From Thioclava sp. SK-1 (lineage in GTDB: Bacteria; Pseudomonadota; Alphaproteobacteria; Rhodobacterales; Rhodobacteraceae): 64,000 nt of DNA. Of this stretch, positions 8,067 through 16,116 are shown piece by piece (positions within the stretch are counted from its first letter, which is position 1; each line of letters starts with the position of its first letter). A model generated the notes under the pieces. The model had not been told where the DNA came from. It worked only from the letters and a program-made list of their open reading frames with translations, and made no database searches. The stretch covers positions 1 to 64,000 of the forward strand of contig NZ_MDHA01000032.1 in assembly GCF_001705665.1 (NCBI RefSeq), read 5' to 3'. The position numbers were made by a program, and so were the translations under genes.

Positions 8067-8659
8067 TACAGCGATTGAAATTGGAATCGTTTGATTCACC
8101 GGCTCATACCCCGCAGCGCGTGAACCTTGGTGTTGCCGAATTGGAAGAGGTGAAGCTGACCGCCTTTGAAAAAGGGTATTCGGCAGGTTGGGAGGATGCT
8201 GTTGCGGCCCAAAATGCAGAAACGGCGCGGCTGCATGCCGATTTGGGCCAAAACCTGCAAGCGATGTCCTTCACCTTTCAAGAGGCGCGGCAACATGTGC
8301 TTGAGGCGATGAAACCGCTGTTGGTTGATATGTGCGCCAAAGTCATGCCCGAAATTGCGCGCGCCTCGCTTCCGCAGATGATCTTGGAAAAGATAACGCC
8401 AATTGCGGAGAAGCTTGGGGATACGCCGATCACGGTCGTTGTCAGCCCTGTAAGCCTGGCTCAGGTGCAAGAAACGCTGACAGGGCAGGTCGCGCTCCCA
8501 CTGCGTTTTGAAGCCGAAGACACATTAAGCGAAGGGCAGGTGTATCTGCGCTTTGGCGAAACAGAAACTCATATCGATATGGACGGGATGATCGGGCTGA
8601 TTGCCGAAGCAATCAACGGTTACTTCAACATTGCACCGCAGGAGGCCAACCATGGCTGA
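8063..8659 (+). CDS. fliH: FliH-like flagellar export accessory protein
   Basis: A 198-residue protein in the position occupied by fliH in related loci. It has an N-terminal charged stretch with FEKGYSAGWEDA, which recalls the GF/YxxG repeats of FliH, then a long helical segment (about residues 45-110) and a C-terminal alpha/beta domain (PITVVVSP, LPLRFEAEDTLSEGQV). FliH normally regulates the export ATPase FliI; no fliI is present here. Its start overlaps fliF by 4 bases and its end overlaps fliN by 8. Direct similarity to FliH is modest, so the call leans on context. Confidence 0.7.
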   Translation: MIQRLKLESFDSPAHTPQRVNLGVAELEEVKLTAFEKGYSAGWEDAVAAQNAETARLHADLGQNLQAMSFTFQEARQHVLEAMKPLLVDMCAKVMPEIARASLPQMILEKITPIAEKLGDTPITVVVSPVSLAQVQETLTGQVALPLRFEAEDTLSEGQVYLRFGETETHIDMDGMIGLIAEAINGYFNIAPQEANHG

Positions 8660-8930
8660 TACCGACGACAAAGACATGCAGAACCCTTTCACGCAGGTTC
8701 CGATCGAAATCACTATTTCTGTCGGAAAAGCCCGGCCAATGGTGCGCGATCTGTTGCGGATGCAGCGCGATGCCGTGATGCCATTGGATAGCCGCGTCGA
8801 TGATCCGGTCGAGCTGTACGTCGGAGATAAGCTAATCGCGCGGGGCGAATTGACCGAGATGCAGGGCGAACATGCCGGCCAGCTTGGTGTGCGCCTGACT
8901 GAAGTTGTCGATCTGCGGAACGGGCTTTGA
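8652..8930 (+). CDS. fliN: Flagellar motor switch protein FliN
   Basis: A 92-residue protein of the SpoA/FliN family that forms the base of the C-ring and takes part in direction switching and export. The region VPIEITISVGKARPMVRDLL followed by DSRVDDPVELYVGDKLIARG is the family core. The ATG at 8652 is chosen because AGGAGG precedes it by 7 bases; an earlier in-frame ATG has no ribosome site. The coding sequence begins inside the end of fliH and abuts fliP. Length is short but normal for alphaproteobacterial FliN. Confidence 0.92.
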   Translation: MADTDDKDMQNPFTQVPIEITISVGKARPMVRDLLRMQRDAVMPLDSRVDDPVELYVGDKLIARGELTEMQGEHAGQLGVRLTEVVDLRNGL

Positions 8931-8932
8931 CC

Positions 8933-9667
8933 ATGCGTCAGGCCTTTTTCGCCAGCCTTGCGGCATTAACGTTAATGACTTTGGCCGGGCCCGCTGCTGC
9001 GCAGGAAATTACGCTGGATCTAGGTGGGGAAGGGAGCCTGGCAAACCAATCCGTTTTGCTGATCTCGGCGGTGACACTGCTCAGCCTCGCGCCGGGCATT
9101 GCGATCATGATCACCTGCTTTCCTTTCATCGTCACGGTTTTGTCGATCCTTCGACAAGCCATCGGGTTGCAACAAGCACCACCAAATATGCTGATCATCA
9201 GCCTGGCGCTGTTCCTGACATGGTTTATCATGGAGCCGGTGTTCATGGAGGCCTATAGCGCCGGAATTGAACCGCTGGTGAACAATCAGATCGAATTGAA
9301 AGATGCCATTCTGGCAGCGCTAGAGCCTTTTAAAGTGTTCATGGCACAGCGCACGGATGCGGATACATTTGGGTCTTTGGCGGTGTTGCAAGATCCTACG
9401 GCCGCGTCGGGATTAACTCCACAAGCCCCGCTTTCGACACTCGTGCCGTCCTTCATGCTATCAGAGGTCACGCGGGCGTTTGAAATTGGCTTTTTGGTGT
9501 ATTTGCCATTTTTGATCATCGATCTTGTCGTCTCGGCGGTGCTAATGTCGATGGGTATGATGATGGTTCCGCCAGCCGTGGTGGCGCTACCGTTCAAACT
9601 TGCCTTTTTCGTCGTGGCCGATGGCTGGGTTCTGATTTCGGGCGCCTTGGTTCGAAGCTACTTTTAG
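8933..9667 (+). CDS. fliP: Flagellar type III export gate protein FliP
   Basis: A 244-residue membrane protein of the flagellar export gate (FliPQR). It begins with a cleavable-type signal (ending GPAAAQ) and has four further hydrophobic segments, including ISAVTLLSLAPGIAIMITCF, MLIISLALFLTWFIM and FLPFLIIDLVVSAVLMSMGM. The family signatures LRQAIGLQQAPPN and PFLIIDLVV are present. A TTG at 8927 would overlap the fliN stop; the ATG at 8933 is preferred. The gene ends the plus-strand flagellar unit and its stop overlaps the convergent pabC stop by 4 bases. Confidence 0.95.
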   Translation: MRQAFFASLAALTLMTLAGPAAAQEITLDLGGEGSLANQSVLLISAVTLLSLAPGIAIMITCFPFIVTVLSILRQAIGLQQAPPNMLIISLALFLTWFIMEPVFMEAYSAGIEPLVNNQIELKDAILAALEPFKVFMAQRTDADTFGSLAVLQDPTAASGLTPQAPLSTLVPSFMLSEVTRAFEIGFLVYLPFLIIDLVVSAVLMSMGMMMVPPAVVALPFKLAFFVVADGWVLISGALVRSYF

Positions 9668-10287
9668 CGCAGCACGGCCGGGATCAGCCCACGAAGGGAA
9701 TTCCCAACAAAAAACGCTTCGGCCTGAAGTAGATCATCGGGCCGAAGCTGCGCTTCTTGCGCGGCTCCTTGCGCCAATAATGTCTCGCGCAAGATCCCGG
9801 GTAAAAGGCCATTGGTCCGTGGCGGCGTTAACAGCTGTCCATCTTTTTGCACGAATATATTGGTGATCGTGCCCTCGCACAGCGCGCCGTGTTCGTTTTC
9901 AAAAATCCACTCATCAATCGTCGCAGGCAAGCTGGCGCGAGCGGTATCATATAGTGCGCGATTGGTTGTTTTTATTTGCAGCCAGGGATCGGCGCTGTTC
10001 AACCGCGTGGGCGACAACGCAACTGTCCAAGGGCCTGTGATGGGTGCGACCTCAGGGCAGATCATGTCGATATGTCCATTAAGGTCCACGGTGAAGCGCA
10101 CGCGGCGCAGACCGTTGGGCGGGATACTGGCCAGCAGGTCATCGAGCAACGGCGCGTTCAGTTGAATGTCGAAGGCCGCACAGCTTCGGCGCAGCCGGGC
10201 CAAATGGCGGTCCAGATGAACCAGGCCGTCTGCGCCGCCGCGCATGGTTTCAATAATGCGGAATGCGCCATCGTTAGGCTGTGTCAT
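9664..10287 (-). CDS. pabC: Aminodeoxychorismate lyase (class IV aminotransferase)
   Basis: A 207-residue PLP enzyme of fold type IV that converts aminodeoxychorismate to p-aminobenzoate and pyruvate for folate synthesis. The likely PLP lysine is K106 in LQIKTTNR; EGTITNIF and NGLLPGILR are the usual cofactor and active-site motifs. It is shorter than enteric PabC (about 270). The start MTQPNDG at 10287 overlaps the pabB stop by 4 bases, which fixes it over an upstream ATG at 10320 lying inside pabB. Translational coupling to pabB supports the specific role over other class IV aminotransferases. Confidence 0.85.
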   Translation of the reverse strand: MTQPNDGAFRIIETMRGGADGLVHLDRHLARLRRSCAAFDIQLNAPLLDDLLASIPPNGLRRVRFTVDLNGHIDMICPEVAPITGPWTVALSPTRLNSADPWLQIKTTNRALYDTARASLPATIDEWIFENEHGALCEGTITNIFVQKDGQLLTPPRTNGLLPGILRETLLAQGAAQEAQLRPDDLLQAEAFFVGNSLRGLIPAVLR

Positions 10288-11396
10288 TCGGTGACCGCCT
10301 CTAAAAACAGGGTTTTCCACACGGCCTCATCATATTCGTCGTCGACGGCACTGTCATGCACTATCCCGCCCCCAACATTCAATGTGACCTGCGGCCCCCG
10401 GCAGGTCAGCGTACGGATGGCGACGTTAAAGCTGCTGCGCCCGTCGGGGGCGATCCAACCAATCGTGCCGCAGTAAATTTCGCGCGGCATCGGTTCCAGG
10501 TCGCGGATGATCTGCATCGCGCGAATTTTGGGTGCCCCGGTGATCGAGCCGCACGGAAACAGCGCTTCAAATATGTCGCATAGGGTCGTGCCGGGACGCA
10601 GCCTGGCTTCGATCGTCGACACCATCTGATGCACCGTCGGATATGTTTCAATCCGGAACAGATCAGGCACTCGCACGGATCCGATGACACTCACGCGAGA
10701 CAGATCGTTGCGCAGCAGATCCACGATCATCAGGTTCTCCGCGCGGTCCTTTTCCGAAGCCAGCAGGTCCGCGCGTTGCAAGGCATCTTGCGGCGCATCT
10801 TGGCCGCGTGGTCGTGTCCCTTTCATGGGCCGTGTTCGGATCATGCCCTTCGCATCAGTTTCAAAAAACAGCTCCGGCGACCGTGAGATGATGCACATAT
10901 CATCCCACTGCACCGTGACGCCATGTTGCAAGGGTGCGGTCCGCGCCAGATGGTTGGCAAGCATCGCGGGCTGGCCACGCAATTGGCTGGTCAGCGGGAA
11001 GGTCAGGTTGATCTGATAGCACTCCCCAGCCGCGATATTGGCCTTAATCGCATCAAACGCCGGCGCATACTGCGCGCGTGACCAGACTGGCTGCAGCGGT
11101 TGCAGTGACGCCGCGGCGGGGTGCGCCATTTCATGGACAACGGGTTTGGCATAGACGCCGAATTGCACCAAGGGGGTATCCCCGGGTTTAGGTGCCACCT
11201 TGCGCAGACGGTCCACAAAGGCATAGCCTGCCTCATAGCTTAGAAACCCTGCCAGCCAATGCCCATCCTTTTGCGCGTCTTGCGCGGCGTGTAAAACCGG
11301 CACAACCTCATCCAATGTGTCGGCCCGTAGTAGCGCGATCGGCTGGGCAAAGCATGTTCCGGTTCCAAGCGGCCCGTGATCGAAATTCAGCTGCAT
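10284..11396 (-). CDS. pabB: Aminodeoxychorismate synthase component I
   Basis: A 370-residue chorismate-utilising enzyme that aminates chorismate for p-aminobenzoate synthesis. The C-terminal half carries the family signatures: [39 protein letters not shown] and [16 protein letters not shown], followed by [23 protein letters not shown]. The N-terminal part is short compared with anthranilate synthase, which favours PabB. It is followed by pabC with a 4-base overlap and is divergent from aroQ. Confidence 0.9.
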   Translation of the reverse strand: MQLNFDHGPLGTGTCFAQPIALLRADTLDEVVPVLHAAQDAQKDGHWLAGFLSYEAGYAFVDRLRKVAPKPGDTPLVQFGVYAKPVVHEMAHPAAASLQPLQPVWSRAQYAPAFDAIKANIAAGECYQINLTFPLTSQLRGQPAMLANHLARTAPLQHGVTVQWDDMCIISRSPELFFETDAKGMIRTRPMKGTRPRGQDAPQDALQRADLLASEKDRAENLMIVDLLRNDLSRVSVIGSVRVPDLFRIETYPTVHQMVSTIEARLRPGTTLCDIFEALFPCGSITGAPKIRAMQIIRDLEPMPREIYCGTIGWIAPDGRSSFNVAIRTLTCRGPQVTLNVGGGIVHDSAVDDEYDEAVWKTLFLEAVTE

Positions 11397-11561
11397 GATA
11401 GATGCCCGGTCAAGTTGCCCCGGCCAAGATGCGAGGTGGCGCGAAAATTGCGACCTCCTGTGCGAAGGTCAAGCGCGAATGCGGCCTCTCGCAATTGGTT
11501 TGCGGCTGGGATACACAATAGACGACGTAAGATGCCCTGGTGGCAACCTTTGGAGAGTGAA

Positions 11562-12005
11562 ATGAGCCGTCTGATCTATATCCTCAATGGACCCAATCTA
11601 AATCTTTTGGGGAAGCGCCAGCCAGAGATCTATGGCCATGAGACGCTGGCGGATGTTGAAGCGCTGTGTGCCAAAGTGGCCAAGGCTGAAGGCTTTGACG
11701 TAGCGTTGTTTCAATCCAATTACGAAGGCGGCATGGTCGACCAGATCCATGACGCGCGCGAAAAAGCCTGTGGCATTGTCATCAATGCTGGCGCGTATAC
11801 ACATACCTCGGCCGCGATTTTTGATGCGTTAAACACGTTTGAAGGCCCGGTGATGGAATGCCACATCTCGAATGTGCATAAGCGCGAAGCGTTCCGCCAT
11901 CATTCCTTTATCTCACCGCGCGCGGAGGGTGTGTTGGCCGGGTTCGGCATCGAAGGGTATGGCTTTTGCGTCAAGCGGATCTGCACATTGCTGACCAAGG
12001 GTTAA
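11562..12005 (+). CDS. aroQ: Type II 3-dehydroquinate dehydratase
   Basis: A 147-residue enzyme of the shikimate pathway that dehydrates 3-dehydroquinate; the active form is a dodecamer. It has the flavodoxin-like fold motifs [19 protein letters not shown] with R19 and the catalytic Tyr24, [13 protein letters not shown], and the catalytic His in [11 protein letters not shown]. The start is set by GGAGAG about 5 bases upstream of the ATG at 11562; earlier ATGs give an unrelated extension. The protein feeds the same chorismate pathway that the divergent pabB uses. Confidence 0.95.
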   Translation: MSRLIYILNGPNLNLLGKRQPEIYGHETLADVEALCAKVAKAEGFDVALFQSNYEGGMVDQIHDAREKACGIVINAGAYTHTSAAIFDALNTFEGPVMECHISNVHKREAFRHHSFISPRAEGVLAGFGIEGYGFCVKRICTLLTKG

Positions 12006-12062
12006 GACGCAGCCGCGCTTGGGCCCTGACTTCATCTTCACTCCCATGCTGAAAGACCGCCC

Positions 12063-12992
12063 ATGATCGAGATTATCCGACTGTTGCTACCGATTTATCT
12101 GGTGATCGGGATCGGCTTTTTGACGGTGCGTTTGGGCTATGTGAAGGGCGGTGATCTGCGGGCAACCGGCCGGCTGGTGCTAAGCCTGTTCTTGCCCGCC
12201 GTTGTGTTCCTTGCCATTGGATCCAGCCCGGGCGGTGAGGTGTTGCGTTTCGATTTCATCCTCGCCTATGCGCTGGGCTCCTTACTCAGTTATGGTTTGG
12301 CCTATGTCATGGCCAAGCTGGCGGGCAAAGAACATGGCGTCGCAGCATTTGAGGGAATGGGCGCGTCTGCCTCAAACTCTGCATTCCTTGGCTTGCCGAT
12401 CATTACGATGGTGGTGGGACCAGAGGTTGCCTTGCAAAACTTTGCCGTGGCGATCTTGATCGAGAACCTTTTGATGATCCCGTTTTCGGTGATGGTGATC
12501 GAGGCTTCTGCGGGGGTGTCATGGTCGAAACTTAGCGGGCTGTTGCGCGGGGTAATCCGAAACCCGATCCTGATTGCCGCGGCGGCGGGGGTGGTGTGGT
12601 CATTTACCGGTTGGGATATTCCTGCCGTGCCGCGACGTGTATTGGAAATCATGGCCCCGGTTGCGGCGCCGATCGCGCTGTTGACCATCGGCGGCGCGGT
12701 GGCAGAGCTGCGGGCGAATGCCCAGCGTTGGGGTGTGGTACGGGTCACTTTGGGTAAGCTGATTGGCCATCCGCTGATGACATTTTTTGCCATGCTTGCG
12801 ATTGGCACGCTGCCAGAGCCACTGATGTTGGCGGGGGTGGTAAATGCGGCTTTGCCGATGATGGCAACCTATATGTTGTTTGGGTCGAGGTTCGGGCGCG
12901 AAGATGTCGCGGCCACCTCTTTGATTGCGGCGACTGTGCTGTCCTTCGTGACCATATCGGGCCTTTTGCTGCTATCGGGCCATTTAGGGTGA
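12063..12992 (+). CDS. AEC-family transporter
   Basis: A 309-residue membrane protein of the auxin efflux carrier family with about ten hydrophobic segments in the two-bundle arrangement. It starts EIIRLLLPIYLVIGIGFLTV and includes the small-residue stretch GASASNSAFLGLPI typical of the first bundle and VVNAALPMMATYMLFG of the second. Bacterial members export or import small organic acids such as malate or malonate; the substrate here is unknown. It stands alone between aroQ and an exopolysaccharide lipoprotein gene. Confidence 0.85.
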   Translation: MIEIIRLLLPIYLVIGIGFLTVRLGYVKGGDLRATGRLVLSLFLPAVVFLAIGSSPGGEVLRFDFILAYALGSLLSYGLAYVMAKLAGKEHGVAAFEGMGASASNSAFLGLPIITMVVGPEVALQNFAVAILIENLLMIPFSVMVIEASAGVSWSKLSGLLRGVIRNPILIAAAAGVVWSFTGWDIPAVPRRVLEIMAPVAAPIALLTIGGAVAELRANAQRWGVVRVTLGKLIGHPLMTFFAMLAIGTLPEPLMLAGVVNAALPMMATYMLFGSRFGREDVAATSLIAATVLSFVTISGLLLLSGHLG

Positions 12993-13000
12993 TACCTCTG

Positions 13001-13030
13001 CAAGGAACCTTGGCGGAAAATCCGGATTTT
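13001..13030. promoter_or_regulatory. Two short perfect palindromes upstream of the export lipoprotein gene
   Basis: CAAGGAACCTTG (13001-13012) and AAAATCCGGATTTT (13017-13030) are both perfect inverted repeats lying 9-20 bases after the AEC stop and 62-90 before the next start. The second could be an operator; together they could also act as a weak stem ending the upstream transcript. There is no long T-run. Function is not known. Confidence 0.35.
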
Positions 13031-13092
13031 GCTTGTGAAGATGGGGGTTGGGTCTTTAGACAAGGTGGCCAGAGTTCTTGACGGATTTACCT

Positions 13093-14208
13093 ATGATGAC
13101 CATGACGCGAGCTGCCCGCATCAGCGCCATTCTTTTTTGTATTTTAGGGACCGCGGCCTGTTCGTTGCCCCGTGGCGCGGGCATGTCCCGCGAGGTTCTG
13201 GCATCTTCGGGTGACGAAAATGCTCCGTTTCAGGTGGTCCGGGTCAGCCATGATAATATCAACGCGCTGCGCGCCTGGCCTGATACCAGCGGGTCGGACG
13301 GGCATGGGTGGTTGCCCGCGGGTCAGGGCTCCAGCTCTGGCTTGATCCGCACGGGGGATCTGATCACCCTGCGGATTTGGGACAATAGCGAAACTCCTTT
13401 GCTAAGCGGTCCGGCGGCGCCCGACGCCAGCATCACAGGACTGCAGGTAACAAGCGGCGGCGCCGTCTTTGTGCCTTATGTCGGAGAGGTGCGCGTTGCT
13501 GGCCTGACAGCCGCCGCCGCGCGGGCACGGGTAGAGAAAGCTTTGACAGAGTTTGTGGCCTCGCCTCAGGTGCAGTTGTCCGTCACGCCGGGGCGGCAAA
13601 ATGCAGTGAATGTCGTGTCTGGCGTGGGCAAGCCCGGGCAATATCCGTTATTGGATCGCAACAGCACGGTTCTGGCCGTTCTATCAGAGGCAGGTGGTGT
13701 TTCGCCATCGCTGAACAACCCGGTTTTGCGTCTGATCCGTGGGCGAAACACCTATGAAATCCGCACCGACCGTCTGTTCTCAGAGGCTTCTTTCGATGCT
13801 TTGGTGACCGGCGGCGACCGTATTATCGTGGAAGAAGATGCGCGCTTCTTCACCGCTTTGGGTGCCAGCGGACAGGAAACCAGCGTGACCTTTCCGCGTG
13901 ATGATGTCAGCGTGATGGAAGCGATGACATTGATCGGCGGGCTGAATGACGCCCGAGCCGATCCGAAAGGGGTCTTGGTGCTGCGCGAGTATACGCCCGA
14001 TCAGCTGAGCTTCGATGAGGCTGGGCCGCAAAAGACAGAGGCCGTGTTCGTCTTCGACCTGACCTCAGCCGATGGTTTGTTTGCAGCACGGAAATTCCCG
14101 ATTTACCCCGGTGACACTGTGCTGTCGACGGAATCCCCTGTGGCCAGCGTGCGCACGATCTTTGGCCTGTTGGGCTCTTTGGTGGGTATCAGTAACAACC
14201 TGAATTGA
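13093..14208 (+). CDS. Polysaccharide export lipoprotein (Wza-like)
   Basis: An outer-membrane lipoprotein of about 371 residues. The N-terminus has a lipobox (LGTAAC, Cys at about residue 23). A Poly_export domain begins near SGLIRTGDLITLRIWDN and is followed by two SLBB-type modules, the first around GVGKPGQYPLLDRNSTVLAV with EAGG and the second around PRDDVSVMEAMTLIGGLNDA. Wza-type proteins form the outer-membrane channel for capsule or exopolysaccharide. There are no glycosyltransferase, Wzc or Wzx/Wzy genes nearby, so the gene is an orphan here. Start choice is uncertain: ATGs at 13093, 13096 and 13102 all precede the signal. Confidence 0.85.
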   Translation: MMTMTRAARISAILFCILGTAACSLPRGAGMSREVLASSGDENAPFQVVRVSHDNINALRAWPDTSGSDGHGWLPAGQGSSSGLIRTGDLITLRIWDNSETPLLSGPAAPDASITGLQVTSGGAVFVPYVGEVRVAGLTAAAARARVEKALTEFVASPQVQLSVTPGRQNAVNVVSGVGKPGQYPLLDRNSTVLAVLSEAGGVSPSLNNPVLRLIRGRNTYEIRTDRLFSEASFDALVTGGDRIIVEEDARFFTALGASGQETSVTFPRDDVSVMEAMTLIGGLNDARADPKGVLVLREYTPDQLSFDEAGPQKTEAVFVFDLTSADGLFAARKFPIYPGDTVLSTESPVASVRTIFGLLGSLVGISNNLN

Positions 14209-14211
14209 GCG

Positions 14212-14246
14212 TAGCCCCCGGCGCGCGAAATGCGCCCGGGGGGCTA
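14212..14246. terminator. Bidirectional hairpin between convergent genes
   Basis: TAGCCCCCGGCGC and GCGCCCGGGGGGCTA form a strong G+C-rich stem with a short loop between the stop of the Wza-like gene (14208) and the stop of the dehydrogenase gene (14249). It lacks a long T-run, ending TATATT on the plus strand. The position between convergent genes supports a two-way terminator. Confidence 0.7.
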
Positions 14247-14248
14247 TA

Positions 14249-15208
14249 TTACAGATCTTTGGCGTTCAAAGCACGCGCGGGGGTCTGCCCGGCGATCAGT
14301 GATTGGATATCTTCGATCACCATCAAGCCGACGTTTTCCGCTGCTTCCTTCGTATCGGCCCCCGAATGCGGGGTAAAAATCGCGTTAGGATGGGCGAACG
14401 CCGGATGGCGGGTGTCTGGCGGTTCTGTAACGTAGGCGTCAATTGCCACGCCGCCCAGTTGGCCAGATATCAGCGCATCGGAAACGGCATCCAGATCGAC
14501 CACTTCGCCACGCGCCAGATTGATCAATCGCGCACCAGGTTTCATCTGTGCCAGCGTGTGAGCATTGATCAGCGCGGCATTATCCGCCCCACCGAACACA
14601 TGCAGTGACACATAATCGGCCTTGGCCAAAAGTTTTGGCAACGGCAGGTAGCGAATATCATGTTCGGCGACGAAGGCCGCATCTTCATATGTGTCGGTGG
14701 CAATGACAGACATGCCAATCCCGCGGGCCAATTTGGCCAAACGTTTGCCAATCGTTCCCAGCCCGACAATTCCCAGAACCTTGCCGCCGAGCTGCGTGCC
14801 TACACGGCGGTTCCAGTCGCCACGCGTCACGCATCCGTGCCCTTGGGGGATCATCCGTGCAAGTGAGAACAGCAACCCTACCGCCAGCTCAGCCACCGCG
14901 TCGGCATTTGCGCCGGGCGTGTTGGTGACCGGAAGTCCAGCCGCGCTACAGGCGGCAATGTCGATATTATCGACCCCCACGCCATGCTTCAAAACGCCCT
15001 TCAAAGAAGTGGCCGCCGCTAACGTCTGCGCTGTGACAGGGACCAGACCGACCACCAGATATTCGGCCCGCGCAATATGCTTTGATAGCCCCCCGTCGGG
15101 CAGCGCCGGATCATCGGCGCGCAGCAGTTCCCAACCTAGTTCTGCGATTTTTTCTGGGACACGCCCGTGTTTTCCGAACCCCGGCGATGTGGTGACAACA
15201 ACTGTCAT
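14249..15208 (-). CDS. D-isomer-specific 2-hydroxyacid dehydrogenase
   Basis: A 319-residue NAD-dependent dehydrogenase related to phosphoglycerate and glyoxylate/hydroxypyruvate reductases. It has the Rossmann motif VGLGTIGKRLA (149-154) and the catalytic trio R233 (LARGE), E262 (VTEPPD) and H281 (TPHSG). There is no C-terminal ACT domain, so it is unlikely to be the biosynthetic SerA. It is the last gene of a unit with a DapA-family aldolase (4-base overlap) and a TTT transporter. That setting suggests it reduces or oxidises a hydroxyacid imported by the transporter. The exact substrate cannot be read. Confidence 0.85.
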   Translation of the reverse strand: MTVVVTTSPGFGKHGRVPEKIAELGWELLRADDPALPDGGLSKHIARAEYLVVGLVPVTAQTLAAATSLKGVLKHGVGVDNIDIAACSAAGLPVTNTPGANADAVAELAVGLLFSLARMIPQGHGCVTRGDWNRRVGTQLGGKVLGIVGLGTIGKRLAKLARGIGMSVIATDTYEDAAFVAEHDIRYLPLPKLLAKADYVSLHVFGGADNAALINAHTLAQMKPGARLINLARGEVVDLDAVSDALISGQLGGVAIDAYVTEPPDTRHPAFAHPNAIFTPHSGADTKEAAENVGLMVIEDIQSLIAGQTPARALNAKDL

Positions 15209-16089
15209 TCTTTCAGGCCCCGTGCGGTTAGGATCTGCGCGATCTGGGCATCTTGTGCGGCATCGGGCAAAAGCGCAGGCTGGCGCGACATCCCAACAGA
15301 CGGGTCATTCATATATAGGGCGCGTTTGACCAATGCGGGCGGGAAGCCAAGCGCATATAGATCCTTGCGCAGCCCGGCGAATTGCTCTTGTGCGGTGGTG
15401 GCCGCAGCCATATCGCCGCTGTTAAACCCGTTGATAATATCAGCCAGGATCTGCGGCGCGACATTGCCAAGGCCCGATACAACGCCGGCACATCCCTCTT
15501 GCAGCCCCCATAACACCAGATGATCGGGCGCGCAGTAGACCTCAAAGTTTCCAACCTCTTGCGCGACCGCCAGATAGTCTTTCACCGTTTCGGTCGAGCC
15601 ACCTGAATCCTTGATGCCAGCAATATTTCCGTGTTTCGCCAGAACCTTTGCCGTTTCGGGTTCAATGTGGTTTTGCGTGCGCGCCGGGATGTCATACAGA
15701 TAGACCGGGGTTTGAACCGCATCGGCAATCGTGGTGAAATGCCGGATCAGCCCGTCTTGCGTGCAGGCGATGAAATAGGGCGTGATCACGGCGGTGCCAT
15801 GCATCCCCAACCCATCCACAGCTTTCGCAAGTTGCAATGTTTCATAGGTCGCGGGACAGCCTATATTGGCGATCACCTTCACCTTGCCTGCGACCTCATC
15901 CATTACCTCTTCACACAGGCGAATTTTCTCATCATGTGTCAGGGCCGAAAAATCACCATTGGTGCCACATACCATCAGGTCATTGCCTGCAGCAACCTGA
16001 CGGCGCACCTGCGCACGCGTGGCATGATAATTGACGGTTTCATCTTCGTTGAAACAAGTGACAAGGGCGACATGTGCGTTCCGGGTCAT
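15205..16089 (-). CDS. DapA-family aldolase/dehydratase
   Basis: A 294-residue TIM-barrel enzyme of the dihydrodipicolinate synthase/N-acetylneuraminate lyase family. Visible active-site features are GTNGDFSAL (pyruvate carboxylate binding), Y132 in VYLYDIPAR and the Schiff-base lysine K160 in GIKDSGG. R137 is where DapA enzymes contact the aspartate semialdehyde carboxylate, but many catabolic members share it. The gene lies between tctA and a hydroxyacid dehydrogenase, so a catabolic role (keto-sugar-acid aldolase or dehydratase) is more likely than lysine synthesis. Confidence 0.85.
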   Translation of the reverse strand: MTRNAHVALVTCFNEDETVNYHATRAQVRRQVAAGNDLMVCGTNGDFSALTHDEKIRLCEEVMDEVAGKVKVIANIGCPATYETLQLAKAVDGLGMHGTAVITPYFIACTQDGLIRHFTTIADAVQTPVYLYDIPARTQNHIEPETAKVLAKHGNIAGIKDSGGSTETVKDYLAVAQEVGNFEVYCAPDHLVLWGLQEGCAGVVSGLGNVAPQILADIINGFNSGDMAAATTAQEQFAGLRKDLYALGFPPALVKRALYMNDPSVGMSRQPALLPDAAQDAQIAQILTARGLKE

Positions 16090-16116
16090 GATTTGTCCGT
16101 TCGTTCAAAGGGTGTA

